A stretch of 19,772 bases of DNA from Candidatus Nanopelagicales bacterium (lineage in GTDB: Bacteria > Actinomycetota > Actinomycetes > S36-B12), in assembly GCA_018399515.1 (NCBI GenBank), contig JAGYOB010000215.1, forward strand, positions 1 through 19,772, read 5' to 3'. Below the pieces are notes generated by a model, which saw nothing but the letters and a program-made list of their open reading frames with translations, was not told the origin of the DNA and did not search any database. Both the position numbers and the translations under genes were made by a program. Below are positions 1 through 10,466 of the stretch, piece by piece. Every line of letters begins with the position of its first letter. Position 1 is the first letter of the stretch.

Positions 1-574
1 TCTGCTCAGCGGTCGATAGCGCCGATACGGCGACATTGATGGCGTCGGCCAAGGGCATGTCCTGGTGCCAATCACGCGCAAGGAGCGCGTGTATCCCCTC
101 AGCCTGACCGCCCATCGCAACGAATCCGTGCTCGTCGGCGACTGAACCGTCGAAAGTCAGCCGATACAACTCATCGTCCCTAGCCGATGCTCCGACCTCA
201 GCCACGACGATCTCGACCTCGTAGGGCTTGGGAGTCTCGGTGAAGATGGTGCCCAGCGTCTGGGCGTAGGCGTTGGCCAGACTTCGACCCGTGACATCGC
301 GACGGGCGTAGGAGTAGCCCCTGAGATCGGCGAGTCGAACCCCTGCGACGCGCAGGTTCTCGAACTCGTTGTATTTGCCGACCGCGGCAAAAGCAATCCG
401 ATCGTAAATCTCGGAAATCTTGTGCAGGGCGCGCGATGGATTCTCGGCGATGAAGGCTATTCCGTCGTCGTATTGCATCACGATGACCGAACGGCCCCGG
501 GCTATCCCCTTGCGCGCGTAATCCGCTTTGTCCTTGATGATCTGTTCGGGCGATACGTAGAACGGGACTGTCAT
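1..574 (-). CDS. prcA: Proteasome alpha subunit PrcA (partial, 3' end outside window)
   Basis: Alpha subunit of the actinobacterial 20S proteasome; alpha rings form the gated ends of the barrel and dock the Mpa ATPase. The reading frame starts at the ATG at 574-572 and stays open to the left edge, giving 191 codons, so the C-terminus is missing. The translation begins MTVPFYVSPEQIIKDKADYA and contains the family blocks ARKGIARGRS, AENPSRALHKISEIYDR, KYNEFENLR, RRDVTGRSLANAYAQTLGTI and KPYEVEIVVAEV, which I recognise from Mycobacterium PrcA. Its ATG overlaps the prcB TGA (ATGA), the usual sign of translational coupling, and it is the last visible gene of the mpa-dop-pup-prcB-prcA operon. There is no catalytic Thr, as expected for an alpha subunit. 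pafA, often downstream, would lie outside the window. Confidence 0.97.
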   Translation of the reverse strand, partial: MTVPFYVSPEQIIKDKADYARKGIARGRSVIVMQYDDGIAFIAENPSRALHKISEIYDRIAFAAVGKYNEFENLRVAGVRLADLRGYSYARRDVTGRSLANAYAQTLGTIFTETPKPYEVEIVVAEVGASARDDELYRLTFDGSVADEHGFVAMGGQAEGIHALLARDWHQDMPLADAINVAVSALSTAEQ

Positions 575-1431
575 GACGCGTCATCCGTTCCCGGCAATTC
601 AGCCACGGGGCCATCGGGGGCTGCCATACGCGTGCGCACAACTCGATCCACCACCGGTTCGATCGCTGAATCGTCCCAGATCGTGACCCCGTCGCGGTCG
701 ACGGTAGCCACGACCGGATAGATCCGGCGCGCCATATCCGGACCGCCGGTTGCCGAATCGTCATCGGCAGCGTCGTAGAGCGCCTCGACGGCGGTCATGA
801 CGGCTTGCGCTGCCGCCATCCCCGGTCGGAACAACTTCTTCAACGAACCCCGTGCGAAGGTCGACCCGGACCCGACGGCGTAGTGGTCGCGTTCCTCATA
901 GCGGCCCCCGGTCACGTCATAGGAGAAGATGCGACCCTTGCCCGAGTCGAGGTCGTATCCGCCGAAGAGGGGAACGACAGCGAGTCCCTGCATCGCGAGA
1001 CCCAGATTGTTGCGAAGCAGCGTGGACAACCGGTTGGCTTTGCCGTCGAGGGTCAACGAGACGCCTTCGATTTTTTCGTAATGCTCCAACTCTACGCAGA
1101 ACAATCGGACCATCTCCACCGCGATTCCGGCCGCTCCAGCGATTCCGATCACCGAATGCTCATCGGCTTCGAAGACCTTTTCGATGTCCTTCTGCGCGAT
1201 GACATTGCCCATGGTGGCCCGACGGTCCCCCGCCATGACGATTCCATCGCTACAGGTCAACGCAACGATCGTCGTTCCATGGGGTACCGATGACGACAGT
1301 CCTTGTGAGTCCTTTGCTGCCATGATCGTTTCGACCGGGTCATGGCCGACCGCCCTCAAGAAATCAGTGAAAGACGATGTGGCGCGACCACTGAATGCAG
1401 CCGATAGACCACCGGGCAAATCAGCGGTCAC
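571..1431 (-). CDS. prcB: Proteasome beta subunit PrcB (catalytic, N-terminal Thr protease)
   Basis: Catalytic beta subunit of the 20S proteasome, 286 aa. It is made with a propeptide of 52 residues, removed by cleavage in the motif HG/TTIVAL, so Thr53 becomes the N-terminal nucleophile. The supporting active-site residues are visible: Asp69 in GDRRAT (mature D17) and Lys85 (mature K33). Other family blocks are FEADEHSVIGIAGAAGIAVE, GGYD and HYAVGSGS. The start is a GTG whose last two bases belong to the pup stop (GTGA), and its own stop overlaps the prcA start, so pup, prcB and prcA are tightly coupled. The C-terminal tail beyond about residue 265 is Ala/Pro/Asp rich and probably flexible. 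Known for the family: cytosolic degradation of pupylated proteins delivered by Mpa. Confidence 0.98.
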   Translation of the reverse strand: MTADLPGGLSAAFSGRATSSFTDFLRAVGHDPVETIMAAKDSQGLSSSVPHGTTIVALTCSDGIVMAGDRRATMGNVIAQKDIEKVFEADEHSVIGIAGAAGIAVEMVRLFCVELEHYEKIEGVSLTLDGKANRLSTLLRNNLGLAMQGLAVVPLFGGYDLDSGKGRIFSYDVTGGRYEERDHYAVGSGSTFARGSLKKLFRPGMAAAQAVMTAVEALYDAADDDSATGGPDMARRIYPVVATVDRDGVTIWDDSAIEPVVDRVVRTRMAAPDGPVAELPGTDDAS

Positions 1432-1643
1432 TGTCCGCCCTTCTGTACGAAGGACTTCACGAAATCCTCCGCGTTCACCTCGAGCACCTCATCGATCTCG
1501 TCGAGGATCGCGTCAACATCGGCATCGAGTTCCGCGGATTCCTTGGCGGTCGTCGCGCCGATCGAATCAAGATCGTCGTTCTCATGCTCGGTGTCGGCGT
1601 CCCTATCGGTGCGCCGGGGCTGTCCGCGATCTTGGGTGCTCAC
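1428..1643 (-). CDS. pup: Prokaryotic ubiquitin-like protein Pup
   Basis: Pup, 71 aa, is the small, mostly disordered tag conjugated to substrate lysines. The C-terminus reads KSFVQKGGQ: it ends in GGQ, so this form needs deamidation of the last Gln to Glu by Dop before PafA can ligate it. The C-terminal half (DADVDAILDEIDEVLEVNAEDFVKSF) is the amphipathic segment that forms a helix when bound to the Mpa coiled coil. The N-terminal third is polar and charged. The start is GTG at 1643. Directly upstream are both an AGG-rich stretch and a TAGGGT hexamer six bases before the GTG, so it could be read with a weak Shine-Dalgarno or as a leaderless transcript. It lies 45 bp after dop and overlaps prcB by 4 bp. 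Confidence 0.98.
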   Translation of the reverse strand: MSTQDRGQPRRTDRDADTEHENDDLDSIGATTAKESAELDADVDAILDEIDEVLEVNAEDFVKSFVQKGGQ

Positions 1644-1649
1644 ACCTTC

Positions 1650-1655
1650 ACCCTA
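1650..1655 (-). promoter_or_regulatory. Candidate -10 element of a leaderless pup-prcBA promoter
   Basis: TAGGGT on the minus strand in the 45-bp gap between dop and pup, six bases before the pup GTG, so transcription would begin at or next to the start codon. No convincing -35 is seen 17 bp upstream (GGGCAG). Part of the same bases can also be read as a Shine-Dalgarno-like AGGGTGAAGG, so the two explanations compete. Confidence 0.35.
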
Positions 1656-1688
1656 ACCCGTCTGGGAGCCGGCTGCCCGTCCTCGGGC

Positions 1689-3203
1689 CTACTGGCTGCG
1701 CAGCAGTTCCAGGAGGGCCTCTGCCGTCGGAGCAGCGTCCAGGATGGAGCCGACGTGCGCCCGGGTACCTCGAGCCGGCTCGAGAGTGGGCACGCGTTGG
1801 AGGGCCTCGTGGCCTGGAACGTCGAAGATCACCGAGTCCCAGGAGGCTGCCGCAACGGAATCTGAATACCGTCGCAGGCACTCTCCGCGGAAGTATGCCC
1901 GGGTGTCCTCGGGTGGCGCTGCCATGGCGTGTCGAACCTGGTCGTCTTCGGTCAGACGGCGCAGTCGGCCTGCTGCCTCCAGCCTCAGGGCCAGTCCTCG
2001 AGACGAATCGATATCGGAGTACTGCAGATCGACGAGCGCTAAACGGGCATCGGTCCAATCGAGCCCATCACGTGAGCGATATCCGTCGATCAGCCGCAGC
2101 TTCGCCACCCAATCGAGTCGGTCAGCCAGTACCGAGCGATCGTTCTCGAGTGAATCGAGCACCTCATGCCAGGCATCCAGGATTTCTGTGGTCTCGGGAT
2201 CCGACGCCGTGTCGACCCGTTGGTCGACATAGGCGCGAGCAGCCTCCCAATACAGACGCTGAATCTGCACAGCCGTCATCTGTCGCCCGTCCGCGAGCAG
2301 CAGACAATGCTCGAGCGCCGGATCATGCGATACCCGGTGGATTTCTCGAACAGGATCGTGCAGGACGAATTCACCGCCGATAGCTGCGTCCTCAATCATC
2401 GAAAGCACAAGGGAGGTGGTCCCGATTTTCAGCCAGGTGGCGTATTCAGACATATTCGCGTCTCCGACGATCACGTGCAGGCGTCGAAAGCGTTCGGGAT
2501 CGGCATGGGGTTCGTCTCGCGTGTTGATGATCGGCCGCTTGAGAGTGGTCTCAAGACCTACTTCGACCTCGAAGAAGTCAGCGCGCTGAGAAATTTGGAA
2601 ACCCGGCTCACGGCCTTCCTGACCACGACCTACGCGACCGGCTCCGGTGAATATCTGACGGGTAACGAAAAATGGCGTCAGGTCGCGAACAATGTCGGCG
2701 AACGGTGTGACTCGACGCATCAGGTAGTTCTCGTGGCAACCGTACGACGCACCCTTGTTGTCTGTGTTGTTCTTGTATAGCCGGATGGGGAATGGCCCAG
2801 CGGCTGTTGCCGCTTGGGCAGCCTGCGCCATGATCTGTTGGCCGGCCCGGTCCCACAGGACGGCATCCCATGGTGTTGTCACCTCCGGGCTGGAGTACTC
2901 CGGATGAGCGTGATCGACATACAGCCGGGCCCCGTTGGTGAGAATCAGGTTCGCCAGGGCGAATTCCTCGTCGGTCAACTGGCTGGGATCGGCCTCAGCG
3001 CGGCTCATGTCGTACCCGCGGGCATCCCGCAAGGGGTGCTCCTCCTGAAAGTCCCAGCGATTGATTCCCCCGCGATCTCCAACCGCCACACCGTCATACG
3101 CCGTTACGACAGCGGTGGACGTCATCATGGCATTGACATGCGGCTGGCCCGGGACCGAGACTCCGTATTCGGTCTCGATGCCCATGATGCGTCGGACGCT
3201 CAT
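1689..3203 (-). CDS. dop: Pup deamidase/depupylase Dop
   Basis: Deamidates the C-terminal Gln of Pup to Glu and also removes Pup from substrates; 504 aa, the usual family length. The fold is the glutamine synthetase-like one shared with the ligase PafA. The N-terminus carries the nucleotide/metal motif IMGIETEYG (Glu10, Glu12). VDHAHPEYSSPE at 96-107 holds the Asp (D97) that is catalytic in this family. The segment at about 40-80, between AYDG and DEEF, matches the Dop-specific loop absent from PafA, which is why I call it Dop rather than PafA. Other blocks are NNTDNKGASYGCHENYL, RQIFTGAGRVG and RADFFEVEVGLETT. Start: ATG 10 bp after the mpa stop. It is followed by pup, whose GGQ ending requires this enzyme. 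Confidence 0.97.
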   Translation of the reverse strand: MSVRRIMGIETEYGVSVPGQPHVNAMMTSTAVVTAYDGVAVGDRGGINRWDFQEEHPLRDARGYDMSRAEADPSQLTDEEFALANLILTNGARLYVDHAHPEYSSPEVTTPWDAVLWDRAGQQIMAQAAQAATAAGPFPIRLYKNNTDNKGASYGCHENYLMRRVTPFADIVRDLTPFFVTRQIFTGAGRVGRGQEGREPGFQISQRADFFEVEVGLETTLKRPIINTRDEPHADPERFRRLHVIVGDANMSEYATWLKIGTTSLVLSMIEDAAIGGEFVLHDPVREIHRVSHDPALEHCLLLADGRQMTAVQIQRLYWEAARAYVDQRVDTASDPETTEILDAWHEVLDSLENDRSVLADRLDWVAKLRLIDGYRSRDGLDWTDARLALVDLQYSDIDSSRGLALRLEAAGRLRRLTEDDQVRHAMAAPPEDTRAYFRGECLRRYSDSVAAASWDSVIFDVPGHEALQRVPTLEPARGTRAHVGSILDAAPTAEALLELLRSQ

Positions 3204-3213
3204 GATCGGTGCA

Positions 3214-4896
3214 TCACAGGTATTGACCGGTGTTAGCCACCGTGTCTATGGACCGCCCTGCCGATGTGCCCTGCTTGCCAGTGATCAGCGTGCGGATGAA
3301 CACGATGCGTTCGCCCTTCTTGCCCGAGATGCGCGCCCAGTCATCCGGGTTCGTCGTATTGGGAAGGTCCTCGTTCTCCCGGAACTCATCGACGCATGCG
3401 TTGAGTAGATGATGAACCCGAATTCCCTTCACGCCGTTGTCAAGGAAATCCTTGATCGCGGCTTTCTTCGCCCTAGCAACCACATTCTCGATCATGGCCC
3501 CGGAATTGAAGTCTTTGAAATACAGAATCTCTTTCTCACCGTTTGCGTAGGTGACTTCGAGGAACTGATTCTCCTCATCATCGCTGTACATTCGCTCGAC
3601 AGTTCGCTGCACCATCGCGGCGCAGGCGGCTTCGGCTGATCCTCCGTGTTCGATGAGATCGTCAGGGTGGAGTGGAAGATCAGGTGTGAGGTACTTAGCC
3701 ATGATGTCGCGCGCCGATTCGATGTCCGGGCGTTCAATCTTGATCTTCACGTCGAGGCGCCCGGGCCGCAGAATTGCCGGATCGATCATGTCCTCGCGGT
3801 TGGAGGCTCCGATGACGATGACGTTTTCCAGACTCTCCACCCCGTCGATCTCGCTCAATAACTGCGGCACGATGGTGTTTTCAACGTCGCTGGAAACGCC
3901 CGAACCGCGGGTTCTGAACAGCGAATCCATTTCGTCGAAGAAGACGATGACCGGCGATCCTTCTGATGCTTTTTCCCTGGCCCGTTGAAACACCAGGCGG
4001 ATGTGCCGTTCGGTCTCCCCCACATACTTATTGAGCAGTTCTGGACCCTTGATGTTGAGGAAGTACGAACGGCCTTCCTCGCGGCCGGTTCGCTCCGCGA
4101 CCTTTCTAGCCAACGAACTTGCTACGGCTTTCGCGATCAGAGTCTTGCCGCATCCGGGCGGACCGTAGAGCAGGATTCCCTTGGGTGCGGCCAATTGATG
4201 TTCGCGGAACAGGTCGGGGTGCAGGTAGGGCAACTCGACCGCATCGCGGATCAGGCCGATCTGCGCCGACAGCCCACCGATGTCCTCGTAGTCGATATCA
4301 GGCACTTCCTCGAGGACGAGCTCCTCGACCTCGGACTTCGGAATAACTTCGAAGACATAGCCTGAGCGTGGCTCCATGAGCAGGGAGTCGCCGGCCCGCA
4401 GGGTGCGGTCGCGCAGTGGCTCCGCGAGGGCAACCACACGCTCCTCGTCAGCGCGCCCGACAACGAGTGCGCGATCCCCCTCACCCAGAATCTCCTTGAA
4501 CATCACGATCTCGCCGTGACGTTCGAACTCTCGGGCTCCGACGACGTTCATCGCTTCGTTGAGCATGACCTCCTGGCCCGGGCGGAGAGCCTCGAGATCG
4601 ACCTCGGGACTGATTGCCACGCGCATCTTGCGACCGGCGACTGCGATATCGGCTACGCCGTCGGCGAGTTTCTCCAAGAAAACCCCATAGCCACCGGGCG
4701 GCTCGGCAAGTCGATCGATCTCGGCTTTCAACGTCACGATCTGCTCGCGAGCCTCACGCAAGGTATCCATCAGCCTCGTGTTGTGGTCGGAGACGGATCG
4801 CAATTGGGCCTGGAGCGTGCGCAGTTGCTCGTTGATAGCCGTGGAATCTGTGGAATCTGTGGAATCCGTGGAATCCATGGGATCCGTGCCTGGCAT
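3214..4896 (-). CDS. mpa: Proteasome-associated AAA+ ATPase Mpa/ARC
   Basis: Hexameric unfoldase that binds pupylated proteins and threads them into the 20S core, 560 aa. Order of parts: a low-complexity tip with four DST repeats (8-19), a coiled coil at about 20-65 that binds Pup, tandem OB domains at about 70-190, and an AAA+ domain with Walker A GPPGCGKT (245-252), pore-loop KYVGETE (290-296), Walker B VIVFFDEMD (316-324) and RPGR (377-380). It ends in GQYL, the conserved C-terminal tail with a penultimate Tyr that docks on the alpha ring. Start: ATG at 4896 with GAGGTGAG about 8-10 bases upstream; ATG at 4878 (Met7) is an alternative. It is the first gene of the proteasome operon and is separated from trmI by 107 bp. 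Also named arc. Confidence 0.98.
   Translation of the reverse strand: MPGTDPMDSTDSTDSTDSTAINEQLRTLQAQLRSVSDHNTRLMDTLREAREQIVTLKAEIDRLAEPPGGYGVFLEKLADGVADIAVAGRKMRVAISPEVDLEALRPGQEVMLNEAMNVVGAREFERHGEIVMFKEILGEGDRALVVGRADEERVVALAEPLRDRTLRAGDSLLMEPRSGYVFEVIPKSEVEELVLEEVPDIDYEDIGGLSAQIGLIRDAVELPYLHPDLFREHQLAAPKGILLYGPPGCGKTLIAKAVASSLARKVAERTGREEGRSYFLNIKGPELLNKYVGETERHIRLVFQRAREKASEGSPVIVFFDEMDSLFRTRGSGVSSDVENTIVPQLLSEIDGVESLENVIVIGASNREDMIDPAILRPGRLDVKIKIERPDIESARDIMAKYLTPDLPLHPDDLIEHGGSAEAACAAMVQRTVERMYSDDEENQFLEVTYANGEKEILYFKDFNSGAMIENVVARAKKAAIKDFLDNGVKGIRVHHLLNACVDEFRENEDLPNTTNPDDWARISGKKGERIVFIRTLITGKQGTSAGRSIDTVANTGQYL
4841..4876. repeat. Four tandem 9-bp repeats in the 5' end of mpa
   Basis: GTGGAATCT, GTGGAATCT, GTGGAATCC, GTGGAATCC on the plus strand, encoding DST four times (residues 8-19) just before the Mpa coiled coil. 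A fifth degenerate unit (ATGGGATCC) follows at 4877-4885. The period is a multiple of three, so copy-number change would keep the frame. Confidence 0.9.
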
Positions 4897-4932
4897 GCCG
4901 TGCTCACCTCACCTCGTCGATCGCGTCTTTCG

Positions 4933-4938
4933 ACCCTA
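4933..4938 (-). promoter_or_regulatory. Candidate -10 element for the mpa-dop-pup-prcBA operon
   Basis: TAGGGT on the minus strand in the 107-bp trmI-mpa gap, about 36 bp before the mpa ATG. This would leave a short leader that contains the Shine-Dalgarno GAGGTGAG. No clear -35 is visible at the right spacing, so this rests on the hexamer and position only. Confidence 0.3.
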
Positions 4939-5003
4939 CCCCGGTTCTGCGCTGCTCACGACCGAGACCGGCGGCGCACGACCGGCATGTCGTTGGCGGC
5001 TAA

Positions 5004-5918
5004 CTAATCGGTGACGCCGGGAGGGGTGTAATCCTCGCCGTAGGCACCCTTGGCGGGCCTGGTCCGGCGAGGAGGCAGCGCGGTTCCATCAGCGAGGCGA
5101 CGGGTGATGAGAAGGAATCCCGTGTGCCCGATCATCCGGTGGTCCGGGCGCACGGCAAGCCCCTCCAGATGCCACGTGCGCACCATGCTCTCCTCGGCAC
5201 GTGGTTCGGTCCAGCATCCGGCCAGGCGCAGCGATTCAGCCACCCGGGACAACTGCGTGGTGGTCGCGACGTATGCGACGAGGATGCCGCCGGGGCGCAA
5301 CGCCTGGCGCGCAGCGTCCAGGCAGTCCCACGGAGCCAGCATGTCGAGGACCACCGCGTCGAAAACGCCTGATTCGATCGTCTGCTCACCGAGTGCCTGG
5401 TCATGGGGCGCGAAGGCATCGGCGAGATCCCCTACACGTATCTCCCAACGGGGCGGAACCTCACCGAACCAGCGGGCGACGTTGGACGACGCAACCGCAG
5501 CGAAGTCCTCTCGCTTCTCGAACGACACCACACTGCCGGACGGCCCGACCGCGGTCAGCAGAGCGCACGTGAGTGCTCCGGATCCCGCACCAGCCTCCAG
5601 GACCCGCGATCCATCTTCGAGGCCGCACGCGCCCACGATCCGAGCCGAGTCCTTGGGGTAGATGATCGTCGCACCGCGGGGCATCCCGAGGGTGAAGTCC
5701 TCGAGCCGGGACCTCAAGACGACATACGAGGTACCTGATGTGGATGTCACAACAGACCCCTCCCCTGCGGCCAGGATGTCATCGTGGGCGAGTCCACCTC
5801 GATGGGTGTGGAAGGTTCGGCCCGGCTCCAGCGTGATCGTGTGTGGATGCCCCTTCGGGTCTGTTAATTGCACGATGTCTCCGGGACACAACTCACCCGG
5901 TATCCGGCTATCGGTCAT
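5004..5918 (-). CDS. trmI: tRNA (adenine-58-N1)-methyltransferase TrmI
   Basis: SAM-dependent enzyme that makes m1A58 in the T-loop of tRNAs; 304 aa. An N-terminal small beta domain holds FHTHRGGLAHDDILAAGEGS and the block MPRGATIIYPKDSA. The Rossmann methyltransferase core follows, with the SAM motif EAGAGSGALT at about 109-118 and VVLDMLAPW, the family's catalytic-loop Asp motif. The C-terminus contains VAYVATTTQLSR, CWTEPRAEE and GHTGFLLITRRL. I recognise the sequence as similar to M. tuberculosis Rv2118c. Start: ATG at 5918 with GAGGG about 7 bases upstream. The ATG overlaps the stop of a small upstream ORF (ATGA). TrmI genes commonly sit directly upstream of mpa in actinobacteria, as here. 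Confidence 0.97.
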   Translation of the reverse strand: MTDSRIPGELCPGDIVQLTDPKGHPHTITLEPGRTFHTHRGGLAHDDILAAGEGSVVTSTSGTSYVVLRSRLEDFTLGMPRGATIIYPKDSARIVGACGLEDGSRVLEAGAGSGALTCALLTAVGPSGSVVSFEKREDFAAVASSNVARWFGEVPPRWEIRVGDLADAFAPHDQALGEQTIESGVFDAVVLDMLAPWDCLDAARQALRPGGILVAYVATTTQLSRVAESLRLAGCWTEPRAEESMVRTWHLEGLAVRPDHRMIGHTGFLLITRRLADGTALPPRRTRPAKGAYGEDYTPPGVTD

Positions 5919-6091
5919 GCTCGGCCCTCACCTGGCACTCGGGTCGTGCTGCGTGGGTCACCGGTTGTCAGAGCAACACCGCCCGTTGTGCACCGATTCC
6001 ACGTGTGACGACGCATTGGGGCGAGGCTATCGCGGGCGTAGATCACGATGGCGAGGACCACGAGTGCGAGTGCCACGATTGCGAGTGCCAC
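5915..6091 (-). CDS. Possible small single-pass membrane protein (58 aa) coupled to trmI
   Basis: Not recognised as a known family. The frame opens at GTG 6091-6089, the only usual start after an in-frame stop at 6118-6116, and ends with a TGA at 5915-5917 that overlaps the trmI ATG (ATGA). Residues 2-18 are purely hydrophobic (MALAIVALALVVLAIVIYAR), a good transmembrane segment. A basic or polar tail follows (RDSLAPMRRHTWNRC and on), consistent with an N-out/C-in or signal-anchor layout. It overlaps the 3' end of the HAD gene by 49 bp, has no clear Shine-Dalgarno and would depend on coupling. For: hydrophobic run, precise 4-bp overlap with trmI, filling of an otherwise empty gap. Against: long overlap, repetitive DNA, no homologue known to me. 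Confidence 0.45.
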   Translation of the reverse strand: MALAIVALALVVLAIVIYARDSLAPMRRHTWNRCTTGGVALTTGDPRSTTRVPGEGRA

Positions 6092-6755
6092 GAACGGACC
6101 GTCGTCAGATCTAGGTCAGCCAGCGAGGGCACGATCCGACATCGTGGGGCAGGCTCGATGGGGATGATGTGCGGGACCGCGATGACCAAGGCGCCGCTGG
6201 CGATACCTGATCGTACGCCCGTAGGTGAGTCCTCGATCACCACGCATTCCTCGATGCCCACCCCGAGGAGCTGTGCTGCTTTCAGATACGGGGCCGGGTT
6301 GGGTTTGGTGTCCCGAACTTCGTCACCGGCCACGGTGACGGGAAACACGGGGGGTGCTCCGCCCACGAACTCGGTCAGTGCACCCTCCAAAGTGCTGTCC
6401 AAAGCATCGAGCAACCGTCGGTGTGATGCCGTTACGAGTGCCAGTTGGATATCCGCGGTACGGGCTGCCCTGATCAGTTCCAACGATCCCGGTCGCCACG
6501 CAGGATCGTGCGACCGTAAATGCCGCTCCATGGAAACCAGGAGTTGTTCTGCCACTACCTCCGGCGACACAGCGTGTGCAACACGTTGGGACATGTATTG
6601 CGCGACTCGCTCGATGGGTCCACCCAGGCAATAGCGTTGATCGACGTCGGTCCATCGGTATCCATGCCGGGCCATGACGTCTGTTTCGGCTGCCAGCCAG
6701 AGGCCTTCGGTGTCGAGCAGGGTCCCATCGAGATCCCACAGGAGTGCACGCAGGG

Positions 6756-6759
<4 letters not shown>
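6043..6759 (-). CDS. HAD-superfamily phosphatase (beta-phosphoglucomutase-like)
   Basis: Small-molecule phosphatase of the HAD superfamily, 238 aa, substrate not identifiable. Motif I is DLDGTLLDTE with nucleophile Asp9 and acid/base Asp11. A helical C1 cap occupies about 18-85. Motif II is LVTAS (Thr110), motif III is TKPNPAPY (Lys152), motif IV is VIEDSPTG (Glu176, Asp177). The ATG overlaps the metH stop (ATGA), so it is translationally coupled to methionine synthase. This pairing, which I have seen described in actinobacterial genomes, hints at a role linked to metH, but that is inference. The last 16 residues, RSWHSQSWHSHSWSSPS, are low complexity and come from three 15-bp repeats read in the wrong-looking frame; the functional domain probably ends near residue 222. 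Confidence 0.93.
6051..6095. repeat. Three tandem 15-bp repeats at the HAD 3' end / small membrane ORF 5' end
   Basis: Units GCGAGGACCACGAGT, GCGAGTGCCACGATT and GCGAGTGCCACGAAC on the plus strand. On the minus strand they read as the hydrophobic VALAI/VALAL/VVLAI in the small ORF frame and as the Trp-His-Ser tail in the HAD frame. Local duplication seems to have built this segment. Confidence 0.85.
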
Positions 6760-10301
<3,542 letters not shown>

Positions 10302-10310
10302 GGTGCTGCA

Positions 10311-10316
10311 ATCGTA
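10311..10316 (-). promoter_or_regulatory. Candidate -10 element of a near-leaderless metH promoter
   Basis: TACGAT on the minus strand, nine bases before the metH ATG, implying a leader of only a few bases. It fits the absence of a Shine-Dalgarno there. It sits in the 165-bp divergent gap (10302-10466) between metH and the PAC2 gene. I found no recognisable cobalamin or SAM riboswitch in that gap. Confidence 0.35.
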
Positions 10317-10466
10317 ATGCCCGCAGGCGCGTAGGCTGCACCGGCGGCCACTCGCTGTGTCCTGGGGTCGTGCGATGAGAGCCCAGGCCGGGTCTGGCGG
10401 TGGCAGTATCCGGTGGGGCTCACATTGGGGTGGCTACCGAGATCGTGGCTTTTCGAGGGGAGGCGG

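Noticed and set aside
1184..2383. A 399-codon plus-strand open frame opposite prcB, pup and dop
   Set aside because: It crosses three recognised genes on the other strand and its translation is Pro/Arg-rich without family motifs.
10302..10466. Cobalamin or SAM riboswitch upstream of metH
   Set aside because: Neither a B12-box-like nor a SAM-riboswitch-like conserved core is visible on either strand, and the likely -10 is next to the start codon. A covariance-model search would settle this.
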